In this document: piece after piece, positions 15,925-25,652 of the stretch | Layout of the letters: the number at the start of each line of letters is the position of its first letter | Numbering within the stretch: position 1 is the stretch's first letter | Assembly (NCBI RefSeq): GCF_000410515.1 | Contig: NC_021500.1 | Location: 2,046,001 to 2,110,000 of the forward strand | Source of the DNA: Enterobacter sp. R4-368 | Lineage (GTDB): Bacteria; Pseudomonadota; Gammaproteobacteria; Enterobacterales; Enterobacteriaceae | Length of the DNA: 64,000 nt | Direction of reading: 5' to 3' | Program-made: the position numbers and the translations under genes | Notes under the pieces: model-generated | Told to the model about the DNA's origin: nothing | Seen by the model: only the letters and a program-made list of their open reading frames with translations | Databases searched by the model: none

Positions 15925-18232
15925 CCCCTTCACTTTGACCGCCTTACTGGTGGGCGGCTTCAGCCCGATCTGCGCCTTTACGGCCCAGAACGACGCGCTG
16001 CCGGAATTACCGCTGCCGGTCACGCTGCAAGGCGCAAAACCGCAGCCGCAACCTGCACCCGTTGCGGGCAGCAGCAACCAGGATATTGCCAGCACGCTCA
16101 GCTTTGGCGATATGGGCGCAACTGGCGGTTTAACCCTCAGCGGCCAGCAGTTACAAAACGGCGTGTCGTTCAACCTGCCGGGCGATCTGGTGGTAACCAA
16201 TGCGCATATCAATTTGAATGTGCAGGTTAACCGTAACGATGTGAGCGGTGAAAATCTGCAACTGATGCTCAACGGCCAGCCGCTGGGCGCGATTCCGCTC
16301 GATCAGTTGCAGCAGGATAAAGGAGCCTGGAGTCTTGATGTGCCCGCGTCGATGATTGCGTCCAGCAACAACCTCAGCTTCCAGCTAAAAACCGGCGATG
16401 ACATTATCAATAACGTCTGGAGCTGCCAGCGCGCGCTGCCCGCCGATTACAAAGTGATGTTACAGCCGGAATCGTCGTTGAATTACCAGGGATTATGGCT
16501 GAACGTGCGCAAAACCCTCGGCACATTCCCGCGCCCGTTCTTCGATGTGAAGCAGACCAAAGACCAGACGATTAGCATTGCTTATCCGGCCTCGCCGGAT
16601 GCGGATGTACTCACCGCGTCGGCAATTGTCGCCTCGCAGTTTGGCGCATTGAGTAATGGCAAACCCAGCCGCTTTGAGGTGCAGTACGACACCCTGCCTG
16701 CGGGCAATGGCATCCTGATTGGCAAACCCGGCCAGACCATCGGAGGCGTTACCATTCCGCAGAGCAACGGCGCGGCATTGCAGGTTATCGACAACCCACA
16801 AAACCCGGCATACAAGCTGTTGATCGTAAGCGGTCATAACGACATGCAACTGCGCCAGGCCGCCTGGCGGCTGAACATACCGGGGCTGCCGGACAGCGAC
16901 ACGCTGGATGTGCCGCCCCTGAAAGTGGCGCAACGCGCGGCCTGGGATGCTCCGCGCTGGATCAATACCGAACGTCCGGTGGCTATACGCTCTTTGCTCA
17001 GCGATGAAGGCGCGCTGGTGGCGCACGGCGTCTGGCACGGCGAGAATCAGTTGCCGTTTCGCACCGCGCCGGATCTGTTCTTATGGGACGGTTCTGCCGT
17101 TCCCCTGCACCTGAACTACAGCTTTGCGCAGAAAAACTGGCTCGACGATCAGGCATCGTTCCTTAATGTCAGCCTGAACGGTGAGTTCCTCAAACGCCTG
17201 CCGGTAAGTAAAGAGGGATTGCTGGCGCCTGTGCTGGCGACATTCGGTCTGTCGCACCGCCAGCAAAGCGCGGTGGTGAACATTGACCCACGGGCGATCC
17301 TCGGCAACAACCAGCTTGGCTTCTGGTTTGGCTTGCAGGCGCAGAAAAATGCCCCGTGTAACGCGCTGGCGGATGAGAACATTCAAAGCCGCATTGACGG
17401 TGATTCGACGCTCGATTTCAGCCGCGCCTGGCACTTTGGCAAGCTGCCCAATCTGGCCTGGTTTAGCAGCGCCATGTTCCCGTTCACTCGTCATGCCGAC
17501 CTGGCGCATACCACGGTGCTGATGCCGGCACACCCGTCCGCCGAGGATATTGCGCTGCTGCTAAACCTGATGGCGCAAGCCGGGCGCGATACCGGCGTAA
17601 GCGTCAATTATCTGCACCTGTACACCGGCATGCCGGGGCAGGAAGAGGCACAAGCGCAGCTTGCTGACAGCGACATTCTGGCGATTGGCAGCCTGAGCAA
17701 CCGTGAACTGCTCACGCCCCTGCTGCAAAGCAGTGCTTTTACGCTCAACGAAAACACGCTCGAAGTAATGACCGCCAGCGTGATCAACCGGATGCTGTCT
17801 CTGCTGAGCGGCGACCAGCCACGCACAGACATGGACGCCGCCGAATACCTGCTTGATACCAACCAGTGGCGTGGCCTGCTGAGCCTGCGCTCGCCGTGGA
17901 ACGCACAACGCGTCGTGGTCATTGCCACCGGCACGGACAACCAGCAACTGGCCTTACTGCCAGCGGACATGAGCAAACCGGCATTTCTCGCCAATGCCGG
18001 CGGGGACTTCACCGCCATCACCAATGCGGGAGACGTGCGAAGCTGGCGCGTGGGCGAGCAGTTCACCAGCGGCAACCTGCCGGGCTACATGAAAATTTTG
18101 TGGTTCGCCAGCGAGCATATCTTCTGGCTGGTTGCCCTTACCTGCCTGATTGCCGCCGTCACCGGCCCGATGTTGTTTAACGCGTTACAGCGCCATGCCC
18201 ACCAACGCTTGCAGGATAAGACGAAAAAATGA
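15914..18232 (+). CDS. bcsB: Cellulose synthase periplasmic subunit BcsB
   Basis: A 772-residue protein with an N-terminal signal peptide (residues 1-22), repeated carbohydrate-binding and flavodoxin-like periplasmic domains, and a single C-terminal membrane anchor (about 735-760, LVALTCLIAAVTGPMLF) that packs against BcsA. It guides the growing glucan through the periplasm. The start ATG 15914 overlaps bcsA by 11 bases and has GAAGAGG eight bases upstream. The length is normal for stand-alone BcsB. The next gene starts within its stop codon (ATGA overlap), so bcsA-B-C are tightly coupled. Confidence 0.95.
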   Translation: MRFNPFTLTALLVGGFSPICAFTAQNDALPELPLPVTLQGAKPQPQPAPVAGSSNQDIASTLSFGDMGATGGLTLSGQQLQNGVSFNLPGDLVVTNAHINLNVQVNRNDVSGENLQLMLNGQPLGAIPLDQLQQDKGAWSLDVPASMIASSNNLSFQLKTGDDIINNVWSCQRALPADYKVMLQPESSLNYQGLWLNVRKTLGTFPRPFFDVKQTKDQTISIAYPASPDADVLTASAIVASQFGALSNGKPSRFEVQYDTLPAGNGILIGKPGQTIGGVTIPQSNGAALQVIDNPQNPAYKLLIVSGHNDMQLRQAAWRLNIPGLPDSDTLDVPPLKVAQRAAWDAPRWINTERPVAIRSLLSDEGALVAHGVWHGENQLPFRTAPDLFLWDGSAVPLHLNYSFAQKNWLDDQASFLNVSLNGEFLKRLPVSKEGLLAPVLATFGLSHRQQSAVVNIDPRAILGNNQLGFWFGLQAQKNAPCNALADENIQSRIDGDSTLDFSRAWHFGKLPNLAWFSSAMFPFTRHADLAHTTVLMPAHPSAEDIALLLNLMAQAGRDTGVSVNYLHLYTGMPGQEEAQAQLADSDILAIGSLSNRELLTPLLQSSAFTLNENTLEVMTASVINRMLSLLSGDQPRTDMDAAEYLLDTNQWRGLLSLRSPWNAQRVVVIATGTDNQQLALLPADMSKPAFLANAGGDFTAITNAGDVRSWRVGEQFTSGNLPGYMKILWFASEHIFWLVALTCLIAAVTGPMLFNALQRHAHQRLQDKTKK

Positions 18233-21200
18233 ATACGCGTAAACCACTGACGCACGCCTTTTATCTGCTTTGCCTGCTGGGAGCTTGTCACCCGGCGGCA
18301 GCGACGGAAAGCTCGGATGCGAACGCCAATGACACGGCGGTGAAAAAACTGCTGGCGCAGGCCAGTTACTGGCACAGCAAAGCCCACGACGAAATGGCTA
18401 TCGACGCGCTGCAAAAAGTGCTGGCGGCGGATGACAAAAATATCGACGCCATGTATCTGCTGGCGCTCTACTCGTTGCAGCAAAGCAATGTTCAGCAGTC
18501 GGAAATCTGGCGGAAAAAAATCGCCGAACTTTCACCGCAAGATCCGCGCCTCAACGCGCTGAACAGCGCCAGCACGCTGCGCAGTATCCCGCAGGACAAG
18601 CTCACTGCGGCCCGCCAGCTGGCAAGCCGTGGGCAGATTAAAGAGGCGATCGCCGCCTGGCGTGCGCTGTTTAACGGCAACCCGCCGCCGGACGATGTGG
18701 CGCTGGAGTATTACCAGACGATGGCAGGCGACAGTGCCAGTTGGTCAGAAGCGGTTGCCGCGATGCGCCAGCGCGCCAGCGTGATGCCGGATGATGTGCC
18801 GACCAGACAGGCGCTGGCGATGGCGCTCACCTACCAGGAGCCAACGCGCCGGGAAGGGATCGCACAGTTGAGCCGCCTTGCGCCGGACGATAAAAACGCC
18901 GATAAAGCGTTGCAACAAGCGCTGCTGTGGCTCGATGCAAAAGTGGGCGATCTCCCGGCCTACACCGCGTATGCGCAGCGCCACCCGGACGATAGCGCGC
19001 CGATGGATCACTACCGCAAAAGCGTGGAAGGCGATGCCACCAAAGCCGGGTTCGACGCGTTAAACAGCGGCGACTTAGGCGGTGCGAAAGATAAGTTTGC
19101 CGAAGCGCTGCAAACCCGCGCCAATAACGGCAACGCGCTGGCCGGGATGGGTTACGTCGCGCTGCGACAGAATAATTTCAGCGATGCGGAAAAATTTCTG
19201 CGCCGCGCCGCCCAGGAGGACACCACTAATCCGAACAACGAGCAGTGGGCGAAAGATGCCGATAACGCTCGCTTTTACGGTGCGCTCGGCCAGGCGCGCA
19301 GCCTGAGCCAGAAAGGCAGCTACGATCAAGCGCTGGCAAGCCTTGAAGGCAGCAACACTCACGACGACAGTCAACAACTGGCGGCGGAGATGCTGCGCGC
19401 CGACATCCTGCGCCGCCAGGGAAAATTGCCGCAAGCGGAAGAGATTTATCGCAAGCTGCTGGCTGAACGCCCACAAAACACCGATATCCGCACCGGCCTG
19501 TGGTGGGTGTTAAAGCAGCAAAGCAAGCAAAGCGAAGCGGACGCCATGCTGCGTACCCTGCCCGCCAGCCTGCGCACCCGCTTTGCCGCCGTTGGCGATA
19601 ACGGCGACGGCGAACGCAAAGCCGCGCAGTCAGCACTGGAGGCGGGCAACAGCTCACGCGCAATGCAAATTTTACAGGCGGCGTCCGGTAAATATCCGCA
19701 AAACGTCTGGCTGCAACTCGACTATGCGCGCGCTTTACGCAAAGCCGGACAGAAACAGCAAGCCGCGACGGTAATGACCGCCGTTACCACGCGCAGTAAT
19801 ACCAGCAAAGAAGCGCTGTATGCCGCCGCGGTTTTCGCCGCCGAAGAGAACGACTGGTCACGCGCGCAAAGCCTGCTCGCCCGCGTACCGCGCAGCAGCT
19901 ACAGCGCCGATATGACAGCGCTCAGCACGCGCGTGCAGACCAACCAACAACTGGATATTGCCCGTAACTATTTACGGCTCGGCAATGCCGCCGCCGCGCG
20001 CAACTCGCTGCTGGCGTTGCAGCGTAACCCGCCGCAAACCCCGGTCGATGTTGGCCGTCTGGCAGAACTGTTAATGCAAAGCGGTGACAGCAGCGGCGCA
20101 CTGCAATTAGTGCGGGAAAACCAGGCGCAGGGGCTGCACGGTTCGGTGATCGATTACGCCGGACAGATCCGCGTACTCAATCAGGCCGGTCAGTTCGCCG
20201 AAGCGGAGAGCATTCTCAACGCCCCGGCGCTGCAAAACGGCACCAGCCAGCAGGAGATGAACGATATCCGTACCGGCAGCCTGATCGCCCGCGCCGACCG
20301 CCTGCGGGAAAAAGGGCAAATTGGCAAAGCGTGGAATCTGCTCATGCCGGAGCTGCAACGCAACCCGACCAATACGGATCTGCTGCTGGCGGTGGGGCGT
20401 ATTTACCAGGCCGATCACATGGACGACAAAGCCACCGAGATCTACCAGTACGTGCTGCGCAAATCCCCGCGCGATAAACAGGCGCTGACCGGGCTGGTAA
20501 ACCTGGCGCTGGCGCGTGGCGATAACGATGCGGCGCGGCGGGCGTTCTCCACGCTTGAGCCGAGCCAGGATGCCGATTACATGCTGTTGGCGGCGCGTGT
20601 CACCGCCGCTAACGGTGAAAACCAGCGCGCCATGTCGCTGCTGCGCACCGCCCAGTGGCGTCTGCAACAGGGGGATGAGAACGACAACGACGAACTCAGC
20701 GCCGTGATGTCCCTGCCCTCGCCGACGCGCCAGGCGCAGTTAACGGCAATGAGCGGCATCAACAGCATGATGCGCGATTTACAGGAAAAGAGCGCCACGT
20801 GGACCAGCGCGGGCGTCTCGCTGCGTAGCCGTAATGGCGAGTCCGGCCTTGGCGCGCTGGATGAAGTGCAGGCGCCGATGATCCTCTCCGGTGCCATTGG
20901 CGACGCCACGCGCCTGAACCTGAATATCACGCCGGTGTCACTCAATGCCGGGGAGATGTCCGGCGAAGCGGCGAACCGCTTTGGTTCCGGGGCGCTGGAG
21001 CATGCGGAAAAACTGGCGCAAGCGGCGGCAAGCACCTCAACCACCACCAGCTCGACGAATGCCACTTCGCAAGGCAGCCAGCAGGCAAATGGCGTTGCCG
21101 CCAGCCTCAGCATGAGTGGCGACAACTATAAGCTGGATATCGGCAGCACGCCGACCGGCGGCGAGTTCACCCGACTGGTGGGCGGCGTGGAGTGGAACCC

Positions 21201-21930
21201 GAAACTGACGCAAAACAGCTCGCTGAACCTGAAAGCAGAACGCCGCGCGGTGACCGACAGCCTGCTCTCTTATGTCGGCGTGAAGGATAAGAGCACCGGT
21301 GAGAGTTGGGGCGGCATCACCCGCAATGGCGTGTCGGCGCAATTCGCCTGGGATAACGAGTTAATCGGGCTTTACAGCAAATTAGGTTTCGACACCTATG
21401 TTGGCACCAACGTACCGACCAACCACGCGGTGAGCGCGCAGGCGGGCAGCTATTTGCGGCCGTGGAAAACTGCCGACAGCGAGCTGAAAGTCGGGGTTAA
21501 CGTCAACTACATGAACTTTGACCGTAACCTCAGTTACTACACGCTCGGCCAGGGCGGTTATTTCAGCCCGCAGGATTTTATGGCGGTTTCGCTGCCGGTC
21601 ACGCTAACGCGCCATCTTAATGACTGGGATCTGACGCTCAACGGCGCAGTGGGTTACCAGTCCTACAAACAGAGCAAGAGCGACTATTTCCCCGGCCACA
21701 GCAGCCTGCAATCGCAGTTAAACAGCTACGCCAGCGACGATGACGATGTGGATGCGGTTTACAAAGCCACTTCGAAAAACGGCATTGGCTACACGTTGGG
21801 CGTGGATGCGCGCTACCACCTCAGCGACAACCTGGCTCTGGGTGCGAACTTAGGCTATGACACCTTCGGCAGTTATAACGAAGGTAAAGCGTTGTTTTAT
21901 TTCAAATATTACGTCGATCAAGATAAATAA
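18229..21930 (+). CDS. bcsC: Cellulose export protein BcsC (TPR plus outer-membrane barrel)
   Basis: A 1233-residue protein with a signal peptide (about 1-25, cut near AAA-TE). A long periplasmic superhelix of tetratricopeptide repeats follows (about 30-830). A Ser/Thr-rich low-complexity linker (about 922-950) leads into a C-terminal beta-barrel (about 955-1233) ending in the aromatic-rich FYFKYYVDQDK-type tail. It carries cellulose across the outer membrane. It is somewhat longer than E. coli BcsC (about 1157 residues), partly because of the linker. The ATG overlaps the bcsB TGA. Confidence 0.94.
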   Translation: MNTRKPLTHAFYLLCLLGACHPAAATESSDANANDTAVKKLLAQASYWHSKAHDEMAIDALQKVLAADDKNIDAMYLLALYSLQQSNVQQSEIWRKKIAELSPQDPRLNALNSASTLRSIPQDKLTAARQLASRGQIKEAIAAWRALFNGNPPPDDVALEYYQTMAGDSASWSEAVAAMRQRASVMPDDVPTRQALAMALTYQEPTRREGIAQLSRLAPDDKNADKALQQALLWLDAKVGDLPAYTAYAQRHPDDSAPMDHYRKSVEGDATKAGFDALNSGDLGGAKDKFAEALQTRANNGNALAGMGYVALRQNNFSDAEKFLRRAAQEDTTNPNNEQWAKDADNARFYGALGQARSLSQKGSYDQALASLEGSNTHDDSQQLAAEMLRADILRRQGKLPQAEEIYRKLLAERPQNTDIRTGLWWVLKQQSKQSEADAMLRTLPASLRTRFAAVGDNGDGERKAAQSALEAGNSSRAMQILQAASGKYPQNVWLQLDYARALRKAGQKQQAATVMTAVTTRSNTSKEALYAAAVFAAEENDWSRAQSLLARVPRSSYSADMTALSTRVQTNQQLDIARNYLRLGNAAAARNSLLALQRNPPQTPVDVGRLAELLMQSGDSSGALQLVRENQAQGLHGSVIDYAGQIRVLNQAGQFAEAESILNAPALQNGTSQQEMNDIRTGSLIARADRLREKGQIGKAWNLLMPELQRNPTNTDLLLAVGRIYQADHMDDKATEIYQYVLRKSPRDKQALTGLVNLALARGDNDAARRAFSTLEPSQDADYMLLAARVTAANGENQRAMSLLRTAQWRLQQGDENDNDELSAVMSLPSPTRQAQLTAMSGINSMMRDLQEKSATWTSAGVSLRSRNGESGLGALDEVQAPMILSGAIGDATRLNLNITPVSLNAGEMSGEAANRFGSGALEHAEKLAQAAASTSTTTSSTNATSQGSQQANGVAASLSMSGDNYKLDIGSTPTGGEFTRLVGGVEWNPKLTQNSSLNLKAERRAVTDSLLSYVGVKDKSTGESWGGITRNGVSAQFAWDNELIGLYSKLGFDTYVGTNVPTNHAVSAQAGSYLRPWKTADSELKVGVNVNYMNFDRNLSYYTLGQGGYFSPQDFMAVSLPVTLTRHLNDWDLTLNGAVGYQSYKQSKSDYFPGHSSLQSQLNSYASDDDDVDAVYKATSKNGIGYTLGVDARYHLSDNLALGANLGYDTFGSYNEGKALFYFKYYVDQDK

Positions 21931-21945
21931 CCCGTGGGACAGATG

Positions 21946-22404
21946 ATGTTTAGCAATCAGGACACTTATTTACAACGCAATTATCAGGCTGGCTGGCATG
22001 ACCTGGTGTATCTGTTTTTTAACGAATACACCGAAGGCCGTGGCGATAAAGATCCCGACGCCCTGAGACGCATCGGCCAGATGATGGCTCAGTGGTATCC
22101 CATTGATAACGCCACCACGGTGAGCGAACTGGAAGCCAGCATTAACCGGGTGCTGGAGCTGTTCAACTGGGGTTTTGTGAAAATGGCACCGGCGCAGCGC
22201 GAGCTGATCCTGCTGCACTGCGCCTGGCCGCACGCGCCGGAGTACCGCGATGAAGCGGGCTGGCGTCGTGCCAGTGCGTATGTGCTGGAAGGGGCTTACT
22301 CCCAGTGGCTGGTATCGCAGGGGGCGGGCAACCAGGTTCCGGTACGCTGGAAAGACAACGCCACGGAAGATGTACTGATTTTCCGCTACGCCATCGGCGA
22401 ATAA
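21946..22404 (+). CDS. bcsD: Cellulose synthase subunit D (BcsD/AcsD)
   Basis: A 152-residue protein matching the AcsD/BcsD family; the segment VLEGAYSQWLVSQGAG parallels the conserved region of Komagataeibacter AcsD. AcsD is a periplasmic octamer that channels four glucan chains and promotes crystalline cellulose, so its presence suggests an ordered, bacterial-cellulose-type product. The start is ambiguous: GTG 21934, ATG 21943 or ATG 21946. I chose 21946 because GTGGGAC six bases upstream forms a Shine-Dalgarno sequence. No signal peptide is visible, as in other family members. Confidence 0.88.
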   Translation: MFSNQDTYLQRNYQAGWHDLVYLFFNEYTEGRGDKDPDALRRIGQMMAQWYPIDNATTVSELEASINRVLELFNWGFVKMAPAQRELILLHCAWPHAPEYRDEAGWRRASAYVLEGAYSQWLVSQGAGNQVPVRWKDNATEDVLIFRYAIGE

Positions 22405-22450
22405 GTACACAAAGGCATGAAAACTCTATATCAACGATCAGGTGATCATC

Positions 22451-23410
22451 ATGGTGAATGAAATTATGGTTTCAGGCAGGAAACTTGAAATCGAAGCCGT
22501 TAATTATATGGAGGATAATGCCTTTGTTTCGCTGGTGCTCGACACCGCCGGGCGACTGATTCACGCCAGCCCGTTCTTTTATCAGCTCACCGGCTTTACG
22601 CCGGATGAGGTGACAGGCCAGGTGCTGTTTCAGACCGCGGACGACGACACGGAAATCTCACTGGCGGCGGCGATAAATATCGCCAAGACCACCGGCGATA
22701 ATTGGCAGGGAGAAATATCCCAGCGTAAAAAGAGCGGTGAAATTGTCTGGCTCGATACCCGCTTAATGCCTAAGCGAGATGAGCGAGGTGAAATATTCGC
22801 GTTTATTTTGTTGGGCTTTGATATTACCCGGCATATGGCGATTCGCGAGAAATTACATTTTCGCGCGCACAACGATGCATTAACCAAAACGCTGAATCGC
22901 CAGGGCTACTATATTCGCAGCCGTAAGAAAATCCGTGCCGCCAATGCGCGCGGCGCGCAGATTGTGGTGGCGATCCTCGATCTCGATAATTTTAAAAATA
23001 TTAACGACGACCTGGGTCACGCCGCTGGTGACGAAGTGCTGCGCTGTTTTATCAGCCGGGTGAAACAGTGCATTTCTCGCGGCACGCTGCTTGGCAGGCT
23101 TGGCGGCGATGAATTTGCGCTGACGTACATTGAAGGTGTCGATGAACCTACCGGGCGTGGCGTGTTGCAATTAATTGTCGAAGCTACCCGCCAGCCGATG
23201 TATTTGCAGTACCTGCAACAGACGGTGGAATTATCGGTCAGTATTGGCGTCGCCAGTTATCCCGAACATGGGCAGAATTTTTCTTCCATTTTAAAAGCCG
23301 CCGATACCGCCCTTTATAAAGTGAAGGCGCGAGGCGGTGATAATTATATTAACTACCAGGTTCCGGGCATTAATGAATCGGGTGGCATCATTAACACCGT
23401 TGTGTGTTGA
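22451..23410 (+). CDS. PAS-GGDEF diguanylate cyclase in the bcs operon
   Basis: A 319-residue protein starting at ATG 22451, with AGG ten bases upstream. A PAS domain (about 20-140, ending FDITRHMAIREK) is joined to a GGDEF domain (about 150-300). The active site is intact (GRLGGDEFAL), with a canonical metal-site region (LDLDNFKNIND). The inhibitory RxxD motif is absent at the usual place (SRGT occupies it), so feedback inhibition may be weak. It is embedded between bcsD and galU, so the operon makes the activator of its own synthase; that role is inferred from position. Confidence 0.9.
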   Translation: MVNEIMVSGRKLEIEAVNYMEDNAFVSLVLDTAGRLIHASPFFYQLTGFTPDEVTGQVLFQTADDDTEISLAAAINIAKTTGDNWQGEISQRKKSGEIVWLDTRLMPKRDERGEIFAFILLGFDITRHMAIREKLHFRAHNDALTKTLNRQGYYIRSRKKIRAANARGAQIVVAILDLDNFKNINDDLGHAAGDEVLRCFISRVKQCISRGTLLGRLGGDEFALTYIEGVDEPTGRGVLQLIVEATRQPMYLQYLQQTVELSVSIGVASYPEHGQNFSSILKAADTALYKVKARGGDNYINYQVPGINESGGIINTVVC

Positions 23411-23444
23411 TATTTAAACAGCAATAAAAAAACAGGAAATAACT

Positions 23445-24374
23445 ATGTTAAAGGCTGTAATCCCAGTGGCAGGCCTCGGCACGCGTATGCTTCCGGCAAC
23501 CAAGGCTATTCCGAAAGAGATGTTACCCATCGTCGATAAGCCGCTTATCCAGTACATCGTGCAGGAGTGCTACGCCTGCGGGATCCGCGAGATCGTGCTG
23601 GTGACGCACTCGTCTAAAAACGCCATAGAAAACCACTTCGACACCTCTTTTGAGCTGGAGTCCTTGCTGGAATCGCGCGTGAAAAACCAGCTGCTGGAAG
23701 AGGTGCGCACCATCTGCCCGGCGGGGATGAACATTATGCATGTACGCCAGGGTCACTCGAAAGGCCTTGGTCACGCGGTGCTGTGCGCCGAGCCGCTAAT
23801 TGGCGATAACGATTTTGTCGTCGTGCTGCCGGACGTGCTGATCGACGATAGCCAGTGCGATATGGCGCAGGACAACCTGGCGGCGATGATCAATCGCTTT
23901 ACCCTCACCGGCGCCAGCCAGTTAATGATCGAGCAGGTTAATCACGACGATGTTTCGCGCTATGGCGTGGTGGATTGCGGCGGTGAAAACCTGCCCGCCG
24001 GTGGTTTCGGCCAGGTACAGGGCATGGTGGAGAAACCGCCGGTCGATGAAGCGCCATCCGATATGGCGGTGGTGGGTCGCTATGTGTTGTCGAAAGCGAT
24101 TTGGCCGCTGCTGCACAAAACGCCGGTTGGCGCAGGCGGCGAAATTCAACTGACCGATGCGATCGCTATGCTGCTGGCGCGTGAGCCGGTTGAAGCCTAT
24201 GCGCTGACCGGCAAGTCACACGACTGCGGGGACAAAATTGGCTATATGAAAGCGTTTGTGGAGTACGGCCTGCGCCACGGCGCGACCGGCCCGGCTTTCC
24301 GCCACTGGCTGCAGCATGAACTAGCGCTCAAGCCGGTGGCTGAGGTCGTAGAACGTATCGCTGAAGCGGTGTAA
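23445..24374 (+). CDS. galU: UTP-glucose-1-phosphate uridylyltransferase (GalU paralogue)
   Basis: A 309-residue cytoplasmic nucleotidyltransferase that makes UDP-glucose, the substrate of BcsA. The nucleotide loop is [23 protein letters not shown] (split here as [11 protein letters not shown] and PKEMLP), with [13 protein letters not shown] and GGEIQLTDA further on, all family hallmarks. It follows E. coli GalU closely but lacks its N-terminal extension of about nine residues. The AGGAAATAACT leader gives a good ribosome site. Because every enterobacterium needs a housekeeping galU, this is probably a dedicated second copy. Confidence 0.9.
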   Translation: MLKAVIPVAGLGTRMLPATKAIPKEMLPIVDKPLIQYIVQECYACGIREIVLVTHSSKNAIENHFDTSFELESLLESRVKNQLLEEVRTICPAGMNIMHVRQGHSKGLGHAVLCAEPLIGDNDFVVVLPDVLIDDSQCDMAQDNLAAMINRFTLTGASQLMIEQVNHDDVSRYGVVDCGGENLPAGGFGQVQGMVEKPPVDEAPSDMAVVGRYVLSKAIWPLLHKTPVGAGGEIQLTDAIAMLLAREPVEAYALTGKSHDCGDKIGYMKAFVEYGLRHGATGPAFRHWLQHELALKPVAEVVERIAEAV

Positions 24375-24417
24375 CGCCTAGGCAGGTAACTGCCCTATCT
24401 CTACCACAGGAAATCTC

Positions 24418-25428
24418 ATGTTAAGAACCACCTGGCTCATGCCGTGTTTGTTACTGTCGCTGGCCATGACCGCTTTTTCAGCCCACAGCCAGGACAGTAA
24501 CTGGGTGCTATTTAAGCAGAATTACCTGAGCCAGGATGGCCGCATTGTTGACCATGAAAATGGTGATATCAGCCATTCGGAAGGTCAGGGATATGGCATG
24601 TTACTGGCCGTACTGAATGACGATCCCGCCACGTTTGAAAAAGTGTGGCGCTGGACGCGCAACACCTTATTACGCCCGTCGCTGTGGCTGTTTGCCTGGC
24701 GTTACGATCCGAAGATGCACAACGTGACGGACGAAAATAACGCCAGCGACGGCGATACGCTGATTGCCTGGGCCTTATTGCTGGCCGGTAATAAATGGCA
24801 CGATCAGAGTTACCTGGCGGCTTCGAATAATATTCAGGATGCGCTGATCAATTGCCTGATTATTGAGCAAGATTCCCGCCTGCTTTTGCTGCCGGGGCTG
24901 AGCGGTTTTACCAAAGACGACGGCTATATTGTTAACCCCTCTTATTTTATTTTTCCGGCGTGGGAGAGCTTCTGGCGGCAGCGGCATAATGAGATTTGGC
25001 TTAAGTTAAAAAGCTCAAGCCTCGAATTGCTCAATAAAGCGCGCTTCGGTAAGCCGCAACTGCCCAGCGACTGGATTTTTATTAAGAATAGTGGTGAAGT
25101 CATGCCTGCCGAAAACTGGCCGGCGCGATTTGGTTATGACGCGATTCGCGTTCCGTTGTATTTAAGCCTCAGCGATACGCAAGCGCATTCGATGGAGAAT
25201 TTCCGTCATTATTGGGCTAATTATGCCCGCAGCACGACGCCTGCGTGGGTGAGTGTCTCCGGCGACGAACGGGCGAGTTACGCGATGTCCGGCGGCATGC
25301 TGGCAGTGCGTGATTTAACGATGGGCGACTATCAGCAAATAGAGACATCTGTGCTACCGGGCGAAGGTTATTATTTGTCCGTTTTGCACATGTTGTCGCT
25401 TTTTGCCGTCTCATTAAAAACGAAATAG
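24418..25428 (+). CDS. bcsZ: Periplasmic endo-beta-1,4-glucanase BcsZ (GH8)
   Basis: A 336-residue secreted GH8 cellulase. A signal peptide (about 1-24, cut near AHS-QD) precedes the catalytic domain. The proton-donor glutamate is Glu55 in SEGQGYG, and the second acidic motif is DGDTLIAWAL (near residue 116). BcsZ trims or edits nascent cellulose and is needed for normal polymer export. An ACAGGAAATCTC leader supports ATG 24418. It is the last bcs gene, 43 bases after galU. Confidence 0.93.
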   Translation: MLRTTWLMPCLLLSLAMTAFSAHSQDSNWVLFKQNYLSQDGRIVDHENGDISHSEGQGYGMLLAVLNDDPATFEKVWRWTRNTLLRPSLWLFAWRYDPKMHNVTDENNASDGDTLIAWALLLAGNKWHDQSYLAASNNIQDALINCLIIEQDSRLLLLPGLSGFTKDDGYIVNPSYFIFPAWESFWRQRHNEIWLKLKSSSLELLNKARFGKPQLPSDWIFIKNSGEVMPAENWPARFGYDAIRVPLYLSLSDTQAHSMENFRHYWANYARSTTPAWVSVSGDERASYAMSGGMLAVRDLTMGDYQQIETSVLPGEGYYLSVLHMLSLFAVSLKTK

Positions 25429-25544
25429 TAGTAAAGCAACAATGCCGGCGCGGGATTGCGCAGGAGTCAGGCAGGAAGCTTCAAGCGCGAAATGAATAAT
25501 AAAAACCATCAAATCTCATGTGCAAACATGAGGGGGAAAACCTG

Positions 25545-25652
25545 ATGACTGAGTTGAAAACAATCACACGTCATTTGCACAGCATGTTGTTACAGGCGGG
25601 TTCTCAGCAGAACGGAAACTTGCGCCCCGGGGAACACAATGAACATCCGTAA
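25545..25652 (+). CDS. Small upstream ORF overlapping the OxyR-like gene
   Basis: ATG 25545 opens a 35-codon frame (MTELKTITRHLH at the start) preceded by GAGGGGG about nine bases upstream, one of the best ribosome sites in this stretch. Its TAA lies at 25650-25652, inside the regulator gene that starts at 25639, so the two overlap by 14 bases in different frames. This layout suggests translational coupling. The product is unrecognised; it could be a leader peptide or a small protein. Confidence 0.45.
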   Translation: MTELKTITRHLHSMLLQAGSQQNGNLRPGEHNEHP

